From NCBI GenBank assembly GCA_964016985.1, contig OZ024830.1:76229763-76293762 (forward strand): DNA of 64,000 nt. The letters run 5' to 3'. The DNA comes from Anodontia alba. Lineage: Eukaryota > Mollusca > Bivalvia > Lucinida > Lucinidae. Shown here piece after piece: positions 10,791 to 21,839 of this stretch. The first letter of the stretch is position 1, and every line of letters begins with the position of its first letter. The notes beneath the pieces are model-generated. The model did not search any database and was not told where the DNA came from. It worked only from the letters and a program-made list of their open reading frames with translations. The position numbers and the translations under genes were made by a program.

Positions 10791-10825
<35 letters not shown>
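10791..10825 (+). repeat. Poly-T tract (35 T)
   Basis: Uninterrupted T run after GTGCG. It could be the reversed A-tail of a retroposed sequence, but no paired target duplication is evident. Confidence 0.8.
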
Positions 10826-10826
<1 letters not shown>

Positions 10827-11370
10827 TCCTTGGAGGTAATTCAATAACAAAAATAACTTAAAATTTTCAACAGCGACCTCTCAATTTCTTTTCAGTTTTT
10901 GATAAATAATAAAATGTTCCATCATCTGAAGCGTATAAAAAAAATTAGATTTTGGATATAAATTTTATTTTTTATTATTAGGTTCTGAATATTAATTTTG
11001 CATCGAGTAAGAGTCAAAAAAACAATGTTTTTTTCCTTAAATGTGATCAAATAGTTATTATTTCTGGTTTGCTGTATTGAAATATGATCAAAGATGTGAT
11101 ATAAGCTTCAAAACCCAATAATATTGCCAACATTCTTTTCATCTGAGGCGTAATTTAAAAAAAAACTTTATTTTTATGTTATAAAATAATCGAAATTTTA
11201 CCAGCACTCTTTTTGGAGCGATGCCGCAAAAGTTTGCACAGCTACCTGTACTTTCGATCATTCTCGTATTCGCCACAGATCCTACTCTCAAATAAAAAAT
11301 ATATAAGAAAAAAGATTACTTTTTTTAAAAAAAAACGACCTCTGAGTATAGTACCACCTTAAGATATGTC
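10826..11370. other. Non-coding spacer
   Basis: Poly-A and poly-T patches only; nothing recognised. Confidence 0.4.
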
Positions 11371-13024
11371 CATACAGGCCAAAGAATTGATTATTTGTGT
11401 TGGGGGTTATCGACACGCCAACCCTTATGGGTCATTTTGTGTCGTCTCCCAGAGAAAGGGAGAAAAAAGATAGAAGAGATAGTAGAGGAGATTAAAGAGA
11501 GGGACAGGGAAAAAAGAAGAACAGGAATGAAACTAAAGAAACAGAAGAAATAAAACCATTCCCCCTAAACCCTAACCTGCTACAAGGATAGCAGGCCTTG
11601 CCCAACTGTAAGCTAATATCAGTTGGTCGCCCCGGTGACGTAAGCCACATGACACTTTCGCACCACTCGACCACCACACAGGCCAAAGAAACCATTAAAA
11701 AGTGTATAATTTGGATAGGGCGACCCGCAAAAAGTCGACCTGGGTTCTGCATTTTCTCGGTGAGCTGACAGGACACACAGATTTTGTAGCACATTTTCAA
11801 TTTTTGACGAGCATCAACGGATTTGACGCTACCTAAACTTGATAAAATTGGCTATAATATATCATTGTGGCGTAAAACATGTCATTAACCCCGTTCACTG
11901 TAAAGAATTATTCTTGAAATTTTCAGTCGCGCGGCTCCCTGACTATCGAGGTAGCTCTAACACAAACGTGGTAGTTCCCACGAGTTTATTATGGCAAAAC
12001 AAAATAAGTATGCTTTCATAAATGACCAAAATAATGAATCATTCCTTATGTGAGTCACAATGCACGATATAATATCTCCATTTATACTTGTTTTTTAAAC
12101 TGGTACTTGTTTTATAACATTATTAGTGAATTATATATTTGCCTCTTTAAATACTTTGGCTTATTATTTCATAAAGCTTTCATGAGGGTTTTGCACACAA
12201 GGATTATCCGCATCCGTCTTATGTTGGCCTTTCGTGCATTGTGTACGAGAATTTCCTAAATTATCGCGATGGCTATCTAGCTAACTCATGACAGATATGC
12301 CATTATATAGAAGTACTAATCATCATGAATTCAGTTGGGAAGGAGTACGGTGGGATGGGGTAGAGTACACGAGTGGAACATCCTGCTTCATTTTTGCCAC
12401 AAAATATGTCAGGCAGGTTCAAATTTTAAAAATCTCAATAACGTCACTTCTCGCCACATACCGTTAACAATACACGAGATATCGATCGTAAGACGGGTGC
12501 GGATAATCCTTGTGTGCAAAAACTTCATGAACGCTTTATGAAATAATAAGCCAAACTATTTAAAGAGGCAAATATATAGTTCACAAATAATGTTATAAAA
12601 CAGTTATCAGTTTAAAACCAAGTATAAATGGAAATATATCGCACATTGTGACTCACATAAAGATTTTGGTCATTTATGAAAGCATACTTATTTTGTTGTG
12701 CCATGATGAACTCGTGGGACCTACCACTAGCACACTAGTGTTAGAGCTACCTCGGTAGTCTGGGAGCAATACGATTGATTTTTTTTAAAAATAATTCTTT
12801 AAAGTGAACAGGGTTTAATGACATTTTTACGCCACAATCATATATTGTAGCCAATTGTTTTCATGTTTAGTTTCAAATTCTTTGATGCTCGTCAAAAATT
12901 AAAAGTATGCTACAAAATCTTGTGTCCTGTCAACTCACCGAGAAAATGCAGATCCCAGGTCGACTTTTTGCGGGTCACCCTATCCAAATTAAACACTATT
13001 TTATGGTTTCTTTGGCCTGTATGA
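11371..13024. mobile_element. Foldback-type element with long inverted arms
   Basis: The left arm (11371-11386 plus 11691-12221) and right arm (12489-13024) are inverted copies of one another over about 530 bases. Shared landmarks are CAGGCCAAAGAAACC, GACCTGGG/CCCAGGTCGAC, TCGGTGAG, GACGAGCATCAA, TTGTGGCGTAAA, GAGTCACAATG, and TTGCACACAAGGATTATCCGCA at the inner edge. The central 267 bases (12222-12488) are unique. There is no transposase. A SINE-like insertion splits the left arm near its tip. Frames inside the arms are mirror artefacts. A clear target duplication was not found. Confidence 0.8.
11387..11678 (-). mobile_element. SINE-like insertion with 12-bp target duplication
   Basis: It is bounded by CAGGCCAAAGAA at 11375-11386 and again at 11679-11690, a clean 12-base target-site duplication inside the left arm of the foldback element. 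The part from GGGTCATTTTGTGTCGTCTC through AGAAAGGGAGAA(A/G)AAAGATAG matches 23010-23190. On the complementary strand the start reads GTGGTGGTCGAGTGG, resembling a tRNA A box, with the shared block forming the 3' part. No clear B box was seen, so the tRNA origin is tentative. Confidence 0.65.
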
Positions 13025-13285
13025 ATAGATAAATCATACTTACATGGAATGGCATTGCCGGAATTTTGGGTGATTTACTCATTCCTTTTAAAATTTAAAA
13101 TCGGCGGAGCACCTACCTTTGTTTACAGAGATTTTGGCGTTGTCACTACCTCGAGAGTTACAGAATGTGGCGTGAGATAAATTTGCGTTAACGCAATTCG
13201 AGATAGTTCACCTGATTTCCACCCGCGGCATTGTTGGATAGCTTTTTACTCATCTTTTAACAGACACACACTTCCCTATAACTTT
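13025..13285. other. Spacer between foldback element and reverse-transcriptase copy B
   Basis: No recognisable feature. Confidence 0.4.
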
Positions 13286-13287
13286 TA

Positions 13288-14531
13288 ATGGTGGACCGGA
13301 TATACCCTACAGAACTCCAATTAAATAGATCAAATTCTTCCGATACCGAGACACCTTTTTGGATTTGAATCTATGTATATCTAATGGTACAGTTTCCACC
13401 AAAATTTATGATAAACGGGACGATTTCGATTTTAATATAGTCAATTTCCCTTTTCTGGATGGCGATGTCCCCCGGCGTACCTCATATGGGGTATACATAT
13501 CTCAACTTATAAGATTCGCCAGAACTTCTTCTAATCTTAATGACTTAAACTACCGTAATAAAGCCCTTACTGCCAAACTTCTTAGGCAGGGCTATCGTTA
13601 TTTTAAACTTCGTAAGGCGTTTTCGAAATTTTATCGCAGACACAGTGCCTTGTTAGAAAACTATAGCGTCAGTCTGAAAACACTTCTGCAACAAGGTATA
13701 TCGGAACCAGAATTTTACGGTGACTTAGTGTACAGATTTAGAAAAATTGTAGGTAAATCTAACTTTTCGGAGCAATTCAGAAAACTTATTAACCGTTATA
13801 AAAGAATTGGCTATAGCCTGGATATTATGCGGCAGACTGCATGCCTAGTTATCAACCCAATTATTGTTGATGGCTATGCTTCACTCTTTAATTGCACGAC
13901 GGCGGTGTCGGGCCTCAGACTCAATGACGGCCTCTTCGTAAAACTTTAACCAGTGGGTTGGGGCTTGACGATACGTCTTTGGCTTGGCCCGCCGTGGTTC
14001 AACTATTGGTTTTCATTTACTCTGGCATACAGTAGAATTAGCCATGAGTACTCGTCTTTGTTTATTATAGTGATTAATTTGATTTTTATGTTTTCGCTTT
14101 GATGCATTGACTGAGTTGGGAGCCTTTATGCGAACCGAATTTTTATGTATTTCTGTATTAAGAGTAGCATCGGGACCCAGGGTGAAGTTAGCTAGCTGTA
14201 AAAGTGCTTTAAACCCCCCGATGGTTTGCTCTACTGACCGTTCTAAGGCGGTGGTCCCGGTGTTAGTCTTACTCTTTGTTGCTTTATTGTTTATTCTACG
14301 AGGCGATTTGTCGTATGTCTTTCCGTGTGTCATTTTGTTCTTGTGTTTTTCAGTCCTTTTAGTATTGCGATTACCTCGCTTGGGGAAGAGAGAGCTTATC
14401 TTAGTGCTTTTCGTACGTTTGTTCGGTTTGTGCTTGTTTAGTTTTGTCGGTTTCCTCTTCCTCTTGGGGTCTGGGAAGGGCTGCGGTTTGTGATTGTGGC
14501 ACTCCCTGGACTTTTCTCTTACCTTTTTTGA
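13288..14531 (+). pseudogene. Penelope-like reverse transcriptase, 3' part (copy B)
   Basis: It starts in the palm-to-thumb region (MVDRIYPTELQLN) and continues through LDLNLCISNGTVS, KIYDKRDDFDFNIVNFPFLDGDVP, SYGVYISQLIRFAR, RNKALTAKLL, RKAFSKFYRRHS and ISEPEFYGDLVYRF to a stop at 13949. A T missing from a T run at 13356-13360 breaks the frame between the first two blocks. The catalytic YxDD lies upstream of what is preserved. From about 14010 to 14531 the 3' terminal region is antisense to a Lys/Arg-rich frame and matches the reversed copy F at 54256-55605. The element is 5'-truncated. Confidence 0.8.
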
Positions 14532-14534
14532 AGG

Positions 14535-15215
14535 AAACGATGGAGTTTCTACATTGTTTTGACTCACAAAGGTGTCATCAACGATTTGAAATATCATAAA
14601 ATTGTTTCGCTATCTTTAAATTACCAGAAACTAAAGAACAACAAGTATTATTTCTCACAAACAGCTTTGTCTATGCAAAGCGCTTTTTGAAAGCTATACA
14701 ACATTGAGCAGTCCATTGAAAATAGTATTAGACGAGTCCATGAGCCTTCATAAAGTGCTTCAGTAGCAAGGCAAACTCTAAGATTGTCTATGTCAAGTCT
14801 CCTCGTAGAAAACTATTTGAAGTCGTCGAAATATATCGAAAAAAAATGCTAAAAGGTCTAGAATTTAATGAGCCGGATGTACCTTAAAGAACAAAAATGA
14901 CTAGAATGGAATGAACCAAAAGTACAAATAATTTTAAGCTGGCTAAATGTACTAAAACTACCAAAAAGTCTAGAAATTAATGTTGTAAATTTACATTTAC
15001 TTTAAAGTTAACAATTAACTCAGACATAAAAAATTAAAAATTTAAGCATGTTCTGAAACAAACCAAATGTACATAAACTAGTGACATTCACCGGAAGTCA
15101 TTGGACTCTAGGGCGTGATACTGCAGAGGCGACAGCATCCCTTCCCGCCCCCATCACCAACACCACTACCGCCACACCATCACTACCAACAATATCACCA
15201 CAAACAAACCTTTTG
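14535..15215. other. Non-coding spacer upstream of the candidate first exon
   Basis: No gene. A CACCATCACCAACACC-like low-complexity patch at about 15150-15200 is the only notable feature. Confidence 0.4.
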
Positions 15216-15218
15216 TTT

Positions 15219-15400
15219 AACCTTTACCACTCTCTGGACAAATTCAGCAGATGAGAAACTGATAATATTTTTCTGTCTTTTTTCCAGAAAATAAGTTTTG
15301 ACATTTCATGCGAATTATCTATGAAATGTCAAAGCCTATTTTGCGTCTGGGAAAAATAAGAAAAATATGAAAAATGTCGCCTGCTGATTTTTTTCCAGCA
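15219..15400. mobile_element. Hairpin MITE H (TTGACATTTCATGC), copy 1
   Basis: The left arm runs from CCTTTACCACTCTCTGGACAAATTCAGCAGA through AGTTTTGACATTTCATGC; the right arm mirrors it as GAAATGTCAAAGCC, GGAAAAATAAGAAAAATA, GTCGCCTGCTGA. At least five further copies lie in the window (about 15800, 23588, 50733/51956, 59980 and 60452). The consensus is an almost full-length palindrome of about 200 bp without coding capacity. Confidence 0.75.
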
Positions 15401-15484
15401 TGCTGAGCGTTAATTCTAAAAATAAAGTCAACATGCAGGATTTGTCATATCTAAAAGCCAATACTTGTTATACCTTGGACAATC

Positions 15485-15672
15485 ATGGCGAGCGAGTTAG
15501 AAACAGCATCTGACAGTGAGGACGTTTTCATCAGTAAAATGTCGCGGAGACACACAGAATATTTGAGGTCGCGACTGATTCATTATTTATCTACTGCCAA
15601 AGATATTTCCGCGGATATTGTACATGTTCAAGGACAACTGGCTCAAATGATTGTCACCTTTGATTCTCAAGG
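15485..15672 (+). CDS. Candidate first exon of the PARP10/14-like gene
   Basis: It opens with ATG in a reasonable context (CAATCATGG) and encodes about 62 residues beginning MASELETASDSEDVF, an acidic Ser-rich start followed by a basic helix-like stretch (SRRHTEYLRSRL) and DISADIVHVQGQLAQMIV. It ends at CTCAAG|GTATGA, a good donor, leaving one base of a codon. The next supported exon can begin at 20172 (after CTAACTCAG) with two bases, so phases fit. I recognise no domain, and the link to the RRM exons is inferred from strand, order and phase. It is flanked on both sides by hairpin MITEs of the same family. Confidence 0.45.
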
Positions 15673-15799
15673 TATGAATAACTTCCTTTATAAGTATTTG
15701 GTAGTTTCATTTTAAAAATTAGACACTCCGACATTTTCATAATTCATTTGTATAAAATCTGATATTCTTTCACCCGTATAAAGAGTGAAGTGTTTGTTT

Positions 15800-15955
15800 C
15801 TTCTTGTTTTTTTTTTTTTGTTTTTTTTATTTTATTTTTCCCAGAGAACAGGATTTGACATTTCATGCAAATAATTTGCATGAAATGTCAAGTTGTTTGT
15901 TGTTTTTTTTTTTTCTGAGAAAATAAAAAGAAAGTAACATCAACTTATCAGCATA
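15800..15955. mobile_element. Hairpin MITE H, copy 2
   Basis: TTTTTCCCAGAGAACAGG, TTGACATTTCATGCAAAT and the mirror ATTTGCATGAAATGTCAA form the core palindrome. The poly-T and poly-A-rich arms have drifted. It lies in the intron after the candidate first exon. Confidence 0.65.
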
Positions 15956-16101
15956 AGCATAGCGAGTGTAAAATATTAACCTTCATATCATACGAACACA
16001 TAGCCTGGACCCATAGCTATGAGTCTTACATAGCTATGAGGTATACTGGTCTTTCTACACATATCATCTCCTTTTCCTGGCAGATCAACCGACGTCCCAA
16101 A

Positions 16102-16794
<693 letters not shown>

Positions 16795-17279
16795 ATGTTT
16801 ATACGGATTCAGTTAAACTGAAGCCAGTCAAATAACCAGGACAAACACGTGATATTTGTTTTAAGTAAACAATTACATATGACATTTTGTCTTTCCGCAG
16901 TTTTGTGTGTTTTAAGAAAGGTATATACTTTTTCTTTAAACGTCCGTGGAAATTATGAACAACATTATGAACAACATCGTGTCACGAGCAAAATAAGTGA
17001 ACCCTAAATGGGTTCATATAAACATTGCTCACGGCCCAATATCGTTTAATGTATTTCAATGAACGTTAAGCTAATTGCCTTTATTACTTTTATTTATAAT
17101 ATTTTCCATCAATTTTTCGACGACAAATCTGGTTCGAGGGCTAAAGTTCAAAGTACATTTGTATAACAAGAAAACAAGTGCACATATTTTTTCCTGTTAA
17201 TAGCGGAACAGAGGCGTTGACTCATAACGTCGCCATCGTCTAGCCATTGATTGAAGAGAATCATAGTTTGTATTGATGT

Positions 17280-17550
17280 CATTTAATGACCATGGGACGT
17301 CGCGTGCGTCAATGTAAACATTGGGGTAAGAACATTATTATGTCCCAATAGTTAACTACGGGTTGTTGTTTTCTACAAATGCACTGAGAATGTAAATATT
17401 GAAGTATGAACAACATTACATCCCAATAGTTAACTACTGACCTTGGATAGATTGTTTACAGTCAAGCCATAGTATTACAAACGCCAAAATTTCCTGAAGG
17501 TAGTTACCTACGTGATTATCATTGACCAATGTAATCAAACCGCGCGGTAC
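17280..17550 (+). repeat. Diverged direct repeats, partly shared with 3470-3605
   Basis: TTCTACAAATGCACTGAGAATGTAAAT with AACATTA(T/C)ATCCCAATAGTTAACTAC occurs about twice in tandem, with a further trace at 17870-17930. The 3' portion (GCCAAAATTTCCTGAAGG, GTGATTATCATTGACCAATG) is shared with 3540-3600. The family is unknown. Confidence 0.4.
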
Positions 17551-17661
17551 ACAAAATTCAGATTTCGGTTATTTATAGTCGCGCTAGTCTTGTCGCTGTG
17601 ACGTCAGAGTGCTGTTGATAGAGGGTTAACTGTAAAACCTTGACTTGGACATTTGGAACAT

Positions 17662-17728
17662 TGGCAAACAGTGCAGACCCAGATCAGACGCCTCAAAACG
17701 CGGCGTCTGATCAGGGTCTGTATATTTT
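17662..17728. repeat. GGCAAACA palindromic repeat
   Basis: GGCAAACAGTGCAGACCCAGATCAGACGCC is mirrored by GGCGTCTGATCAGGGTCTG. Same family as 4051-4121 and 28691-28765. Confidence 0.65.
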
Positions 17729-17994
17729 GCTTAATTTACAGAAATGTTATGTACTTCGTTTGCCCAAATTACAGGAAGTTAAGGGCTAAATGCAACTGTC
17801 TTACGTCTCCGTTTTGGACCATTTTCTCATCCTAGACTAAGAGACAAAGTACCCACCCTTGTTGTCAGTGTTTTGATTTTCTGTAAATGCATTGAGACTA
17901 TAAGTATTCGGGTTTAACATTACTTTCGACAATCTATCAGTCATATGGCGTCGTTGTCTGGATTTGGCAGGAGCTCAATATTCACTTTTAGAAT

Positions 17995-18150
17995 GCCGTC
18001 TCACTGAAAAATCCAGCCCCTTTGTACTGACACTGGGCTGACTAGTACAAATTTTAAAGTCTTTTGGCATGACTCGGCCGAGGATCGAGCCCAGAACCAC
18101 CCGGTAACAAAGCGGACGCGCAACCACTTGAGCCACTGTGCCGGCCTCTT
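17995..18150 (-). mobile_element. tRNA-derived SINE
   Basis: On the complementary strand the head reads GCACAGTGGCTCAAGTGGTTGCGCG (A-box-like) and GGGCTCGATCCTC (B-box-like), followed by GTCATGCCAAAAGACTTTAAAA, then CTAGTCAGCCCAGTGTCAGT and CAGTGAGACGGCAT as the body. This is the order expected of a tRNA-head SINE. It lies in the PARP-like intron. Confidence 0.65.
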
Positions 18151-18354
18151 TCTCTTAGACTTGCAAATAGGGTTTATATGATTTGTGTATACGAACGACA
18201 AATGAGTAAAAAGAGTAACAGAATTTAGCTTATTGTAACATGTATTTTTCCACGTGGTATTTTGGATATATAAATACAATCAGCCCTCTTTATACCAACG
18301 CTCGATACAACGCCAAAGTCGTTGTAACGATAATTTTTCATGTACGATTCCTAA

Positions 18355-18830
18355 GCTCAGGAGGTGATAGTTAATCAAAATGCTATATAGGGATCAAACA
18401 TGATTTTTCATGCATTAACATTCGCCAAGTCCCGTTGGAGGTGTTGAAAACCGAGGCCGAAGGCCGCGGTTTTCAACACCTCCCAAGGGACCTGGCGAAT
18501 GTTAATGCATTGAAAAAACATGTTCGGTCGCTATTATTGCATAAAAACTGAAAACATTTACTACATTTCGCGTTATTTCTTGCACTATTTTGTTTCGCCT
18601 TTTCACCGAAGTCTCGCGAACGTAATTTCCACTGACTATGCTCGTTCCAGGCTCGGGCAGTAGACATCTCGTAACGACAGCAAATCTGTAGCCCCGGTAA
18701 GATCATATTGAAAGTTGCGTAGCCGTGCATTAACAGCGCTTGAATTGCCATGTTAATACACGGCTTTTCGCCGGTTAATGCACGGCTGTGGATAACGTGC
18801 GACACAGCTTTTTATGCAATAATTGAATTT
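18355..18830 (-). mobile_element. Inverted copy of a hairpin-tailed repeat (family M), copy 1
   Basis: It matches 24433-24890 in the opposite orientation along nearly its whole length. It contains a long near-perfect hairpin (GGAGGTGTTGAAAACCG with its mirror, about 18420-18500) and a body with TTATTGCATAAAAA-type inverted ends. Frames of 100-110 residues occur in both copies (starting MSHVI), but the copies disagree by frameshifts in the second half. I treat it as a non-coding mobile repeat. Confidence 0.6.
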
Positions 18831-18879
18831 AAAATTTCAAGAAACGCTTGAACCACAACGCCAGCTACGTACCTTTGGA

Positions 18880-18960
18880 CATGTGCACACAGTAACGATT
18901 CAGATCAGCATGTGCATTCGCGCAGTCTAATCAGATTATTTGGATAGCCACTAATGCAAC
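18880..18960 (+). repeat. GTGCACC/GCGCAGTCTGATCAG repeat, short copy
   Basis: ATGTGCACACAGTAACGATTCAGATCAGC, GCATTCGCGCAGTCTAATCAGATT and TTTGGATAGCCACTAATGCAA follow the family order seen at 2160, 19390 and 20050. It directly abuts a SINE head at 18961. Confidence 0.55.
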
Positions 18961-19170
18961 GTCCGTATGACCGAGCGGTTAGTGCTCTTGACTTCGGTTC
19001 AAGATGTACCGAGTTCGAATCTCGCTAGAAACAGAATACAGTTTATGGCGGTACGTCGCTTCTACCTCTACGAGACGTGATACTATGCGTAAGATTACGT
19101 TTCTATAGTAATGTTGTCTTTATCATGTACCCTGAAAAACAGCTCCAGTGACAACAACAACAACAGATGA
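18961..19170 (+). mobile_element. tRNA-derived SINE
   Basis: The head GTCCGTATGACCGAGCGGTTAGTGC (A box) and CCGAGTTCGAATCTCGC (B box) sits about where a tRNA would have them. The body includes GGCGGTACGTCGCTTC, also found in the SINE at 21040. It ends in an (ACA)n run at about 19150-19168. The anticodon arm is distorted, so I do not call it a tRNA gene. Confidence 0.65.
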
Positions 19171-19389
19171 TATACTTATTGTTTTTTTTCCGTACAGTCT
19201 GATCGCACAGTGCACATGCGTATTTTGATCAGAGTTCGCTGGACGCTCCCTGGAGAAGGAGGCAAGACATCTTCTGGGTGACAGCAAAGACTGATCACTC
19301 TTCGCGAAGGTTTTTATGAGTCATTGCACAGATTTGTTTATGTAAAGTAATATGAGCCTCAACGTTAGAAAACCTACATTCGCACATGT

Positions 19390-19510
19390 GCACCCAGCGA
19401 ACATTCAGAACAGCCTGCGCATTTGCGCAGTCTGAGTCTGATCAGAATCTTCACTGGGCACACTTTGGATAGCCAGTGATGCAAAGTTTCTTCAGCGGGC
19501 TGATTTGAGC
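19390..19510 (+). repeat. GTGCACC/GCGCAGTCTGATCAG repeat
   Basis: ATGTGCACCCAGCGAAC, GCCTGCGCATTTGCGCAGTCTG, ATCAGAATCTTCACTGGGCAC, TTTGGATAGCCAGTGATGCAA. This is the best preserved copy of the family in the window. A reversed copy of the sequence just to its right (19510-19620) lies at about 19965-20040. Confidence 0.6.
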
Positions 19511-19629
19511 CTTCACTGGGCGTACATGTCAGAAGTAGGTTTCCTCGCGTTGTGGCGCAGTCTTTTAAACGAACGTAATTGCTGACCAAATTGACCTGTC
19601 GCTTTGACCTTTTGATCATAATATTTGTA

Positions 19630-19845
19630 CTTAACCCTTGTCATGCTGAATAAATTAAGATGCCACGCCTGCTTCTAATTATCAGCAAATCAGATTACTT
19701 AATCTAGGTTGTTGATACAAATTCACATTCTTAATGACAAACAGAGCAGATTCAGATCAGTTGGCTTCTTCAGAAGCCAGCTGATCTGTATCTACACTGT
19801 TTGCTAAGGCAGGGTATATCCGGGATCAGCAGGACCAGGGTTAAG
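19630..19845 (+). mobile_element. CTTAACCCTT-ended MITE, copy 1
   Basis: The ends CTTAACCCTT and GGGTTAAG are inverted and flanked by TA. The interior has CTGAATAAATTAAGATGCCACGCC, then the GACAAACAG...CTGATCTG...CTGTTTGC palindrome and GGGTATATCCGGG. The reverse complement of 21385-21602 is nearly the same sequence. The shared inner palindrome shows that the GGCAAACA repeats (4051, 17662, 28691) are probably cores of this family. Confidence 0.7.
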
Positions 19846-20044
19846 TATGCCTTCACTGCGCAAATAGGTATTGCCTGCAAATGTTAGCCAATATACTGTC
19901 TCAACTGGAACAAAGAGTTATCTGGCTTCCATGAATGGACGTATCCTTTTGAATATTAGATGTAAAGGTCAAAGCAGCAGGTCAATTTGATCGTCCTATA
20001 CGTTCGTTTAAAACATAGTGAGTCGCAACATGAGAAAACCTACC

Positions 20045-20165
20045 GAATGACATGTGCGCCGAACGAAGACACCTCAGCCTACGCATCCGCGCAGTCTGAT
20101 CAGCCCTTTGTGTCCGCATGAAGAAATTTTGCATCCTTGGCTATCCCAGTGAAGAACGTGTTCTA
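20045..20165 (+). repeat. GTGCACC/GCGCAGTCTGATCAG repeat
   Basis: ATGTGCGCCGAACGAAGACACCTCAGCC, GCATCCGCGCAGTCTGATCAG and CTTGGCTATCCCAGTGAAG follow the family order. It ends seven bases before the alternative splice acceptor at 20171. Confidence 0.5.
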
Positions 20166-20171
20166 ACTCAG

Positions 20172-20369
20172 CAGATAACCCCGACCGAAGCTGTTATTTA
20201 CCTCCAACTTCAAATAAGATTTCCGTGAGAAACTTTCCTCCATCCTCTGATAAGGAACATATGCTAATGTTTTTCGAGTATGAGAAAGGACAAGGTGGTG
20301 GACCAGTGAAAAATGTGACAATAGACGAAGAAAACAACTATGCCGTTATTGAATTCGAAAAAGCAAAAG
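20172..20369 (+). CDS. PARP10/PARP14-type RRM, first half (exon)
   Basis: From 20219 the exon reads ISVRNFPPSSDKEHM, MFFEYEKGQGGGPVKNVTID and NNYAVIEFEKAK. This is the first beta strand, helix, GGGPV turn and second and third strands of the RRM typical of PARP10/PARP14. It ends AAAAG|GTAATA, one base into a codon, and joins 21840 in phase. The start is uncertain: CTAACTCAG|CA at 20172 stays open and fits the phase of the 15485 exon; AAATAAG|AT at 20219 is a weaker acceptor. In this family the RRM lies ahead of macrodomains and an ADP-ribosyltransferase domain; neither is seen here. Confidence 0.65.
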
Positions 20370-20414
20370 GTAATATATAGCAAAACCTATGCACACGAAT
20401 ATGGAATTATATAT

Positions 20415-20640
20415 GTTTTGTTTGTTTGTGTTGAGGTTCTACGGCCCAGTCAACCCAACGGGGTCATTCGAGCTAGGTCAGTTTACATAACCACACTTTT
20501 ACTGAGCAGGCTTATTCCTCCAAGCGGTTAACCAGTATTGTGCACATTCTTTCGTTAGAAACTGACAACTGTCTTTCTTGAATCAGCGGAAGTGAGAGAA
20601 TGGCCGTAAAAATATTTCATGAAGGGATAAATCTATAGTA
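20415..20640 (-). mobile_element. SINE of the TTTTCTACGG/CAACAC family, copy 1 (reversed)
   Basis: On the complementary strand the order TCATGAAATATTTTTACGGCCATTCTCTC, GAAAGAATGTGCACAATACTGGTTAACCGC, GGTTGACTGGGCCGTA matches 26751-26960 and 61465-61735. It sits directly after the donor of the first RRM exon. Confidence 0.65.
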
Positions 20641-20938
20641 GAAGTGATAAATATTTGTCCATAAGAGTTTTAAGATTTCAGTAGTTTTAAGATGAAGATG
20701 ACCGTAGTGCATTGTTGCAATGTTTTAACGTAAATATGGTCCTATATGTATATTTGTAACTATGTTCTAATTTCTAGTAAGCATCACATATTTTACATCC
20801 TCCGTCAGATATTATTATATGATTAGCGTGTTCCCGTCTACCTGTTCGGCGTAGCTGGTATGTTTATTTTTGACGCAAATGGGGGATCATTTTTGGTGCA
20901 ATAGGAAAAACAATGGCGCGAATGGGTTTTACCCAGCT

Positions 20939-21021
20939 TGCATTCTTTATAAATTTATAGCGGGCCGTTATCGGCCCGTCAGCTACCCTGATAACGACCC
21001 GCTAAAGATTTATAAAGAATG
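20939..21021. repeat. Palindromic repeat
   Basis: CATTCTTTATAAATTTATAGCGGG is mirrored by CCCGCTAAAGATTTATAAAGAATG around GTTATCGGCCCGTCAGCTACCCTGATAAC. It is a stable hairpin in the intron; no other copy was noticed. Confidence 0.65.
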
Positions 21022-21035
21022 TTTACTCGGTAGTT

Positions 21036-21210
21036 AGGTGCATATTGCAAGCGCCGTCGGATCACAAGACCCCGGGTTTGAATCCGCTAGAGGCGTACTT
21101 CAACTCATGACTGTACGTCGCTTCATTGCACAGAACCTTCATCGTCTCTATATGATTTAAATAATGTTAAAAGAAACGTAAAACACCAAATCATCAAATA
21201 ATCATCTTCT
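21036..21210 (+). mobile_element. tRNA-derived SINE with ATCATC tail
   Basis: A B-box-like GGGTTTGAATCCGC is followed by GTACGTCGCTTC and TATGATTTAAATAATGTTAAAAGAAACGTAAAACACC and then ATCATC units. The 3' part matches the SINE at 25870-26112 and the fragment at 49930-50015. Confidence 0.65.
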
Positions 21211-21384
21211 TTGTTTTCATCATGCTCTTTGTTTTCAAGGACATTTTATTTGACCACACTGCAGCTGGTGTTAAGTACCGTATAGCGGCCGTTAAAAGTC
21301 TCCCCGTACTTCACCATAAAGCAGTTTTTATTTTCTTATGGATCATATTGAACCCATTCTGGTATTTTGGCAAACCAAGTTTCT

Positions 21385-21602
21385 CTTAACCCTTGTCCAT
21401 CTGAACCCGGATATACCCTTCCTTTGCAAACAGTGTAAATCCAGATCAGTTGGCTTCTGAAGAAGCCAACTGATCTGGATCTGCACTGTTTGTCATTAAA
21501 TATGTGAATTTCAATCAAACACCCGGGTCGAGTAATTTGATTGGCTGTAATTTAGAAGTGGGCGTGGTATCTTAATTTATTCAGCTAAGCAAAAGGGTTA
21601 AG
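21385..21602 (-). mobile_element. CTTAACCCTT-ended MITE, copy 2 (reversed)
   Basis: It begins CTTAACCCTTGTCCATCTGAACCCGGATATACCC and ends TTATTCAGCTAAGCAAAAGGGTTAAG; read on the other strand it matches 19630-19845 throughout. The central palindrome (CCAGATCAGTTGGCTTC and its mirror) is almost perfect. It lies just upstream of the second RRM exon. Confidence 0.7.
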
Positions 21603-21839
21603 CTTGTACTAGGTGGCGTATGCAACCTTGCAAACAACAATGTTGTCATATGAAGAGTCTCAATAAAACCGAAAGTCTAATTTTCATTCTTTTAGGTTAT
21701 CATTGTTTTCAAGGCAACGAAGTCTGGCCTAGAAAATTTGACATTTCACCTGTTTTCAATCTTGTGAGCGTGTTCATTGCTCTTAAGGGTCATTCCTTTC
21801 AGAATCTAATTGTACATTTTACATGCCTTTGTGTTCCAG

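Noticed and set aside
14013..14597. Lys/Arg-rich frame of 194 codons on the complementary strand
   Set aside because: It is antisense to the 3' terminal region of a reverse-transcriptase element. The related copy at 54250 keeps only part of the frame. It could be a genuine terminal-repeat protein, so I mention it under the inverted-terminal finding, but I do not call it a gene.
18473..18805. Frame beginning MSHVIHSRALTGEKPC, with a similar frame at 24454
   Set aside because: Similar N-termini made me suspect a conserved protein, but the two diverge by frameshifts, and both lie in a mobile hairpin-tailed repeat.
18961..19035. tRNA gene
   Set aside because: A and B boxes are present but the anticodon arm is distorted and a SINE body follows.
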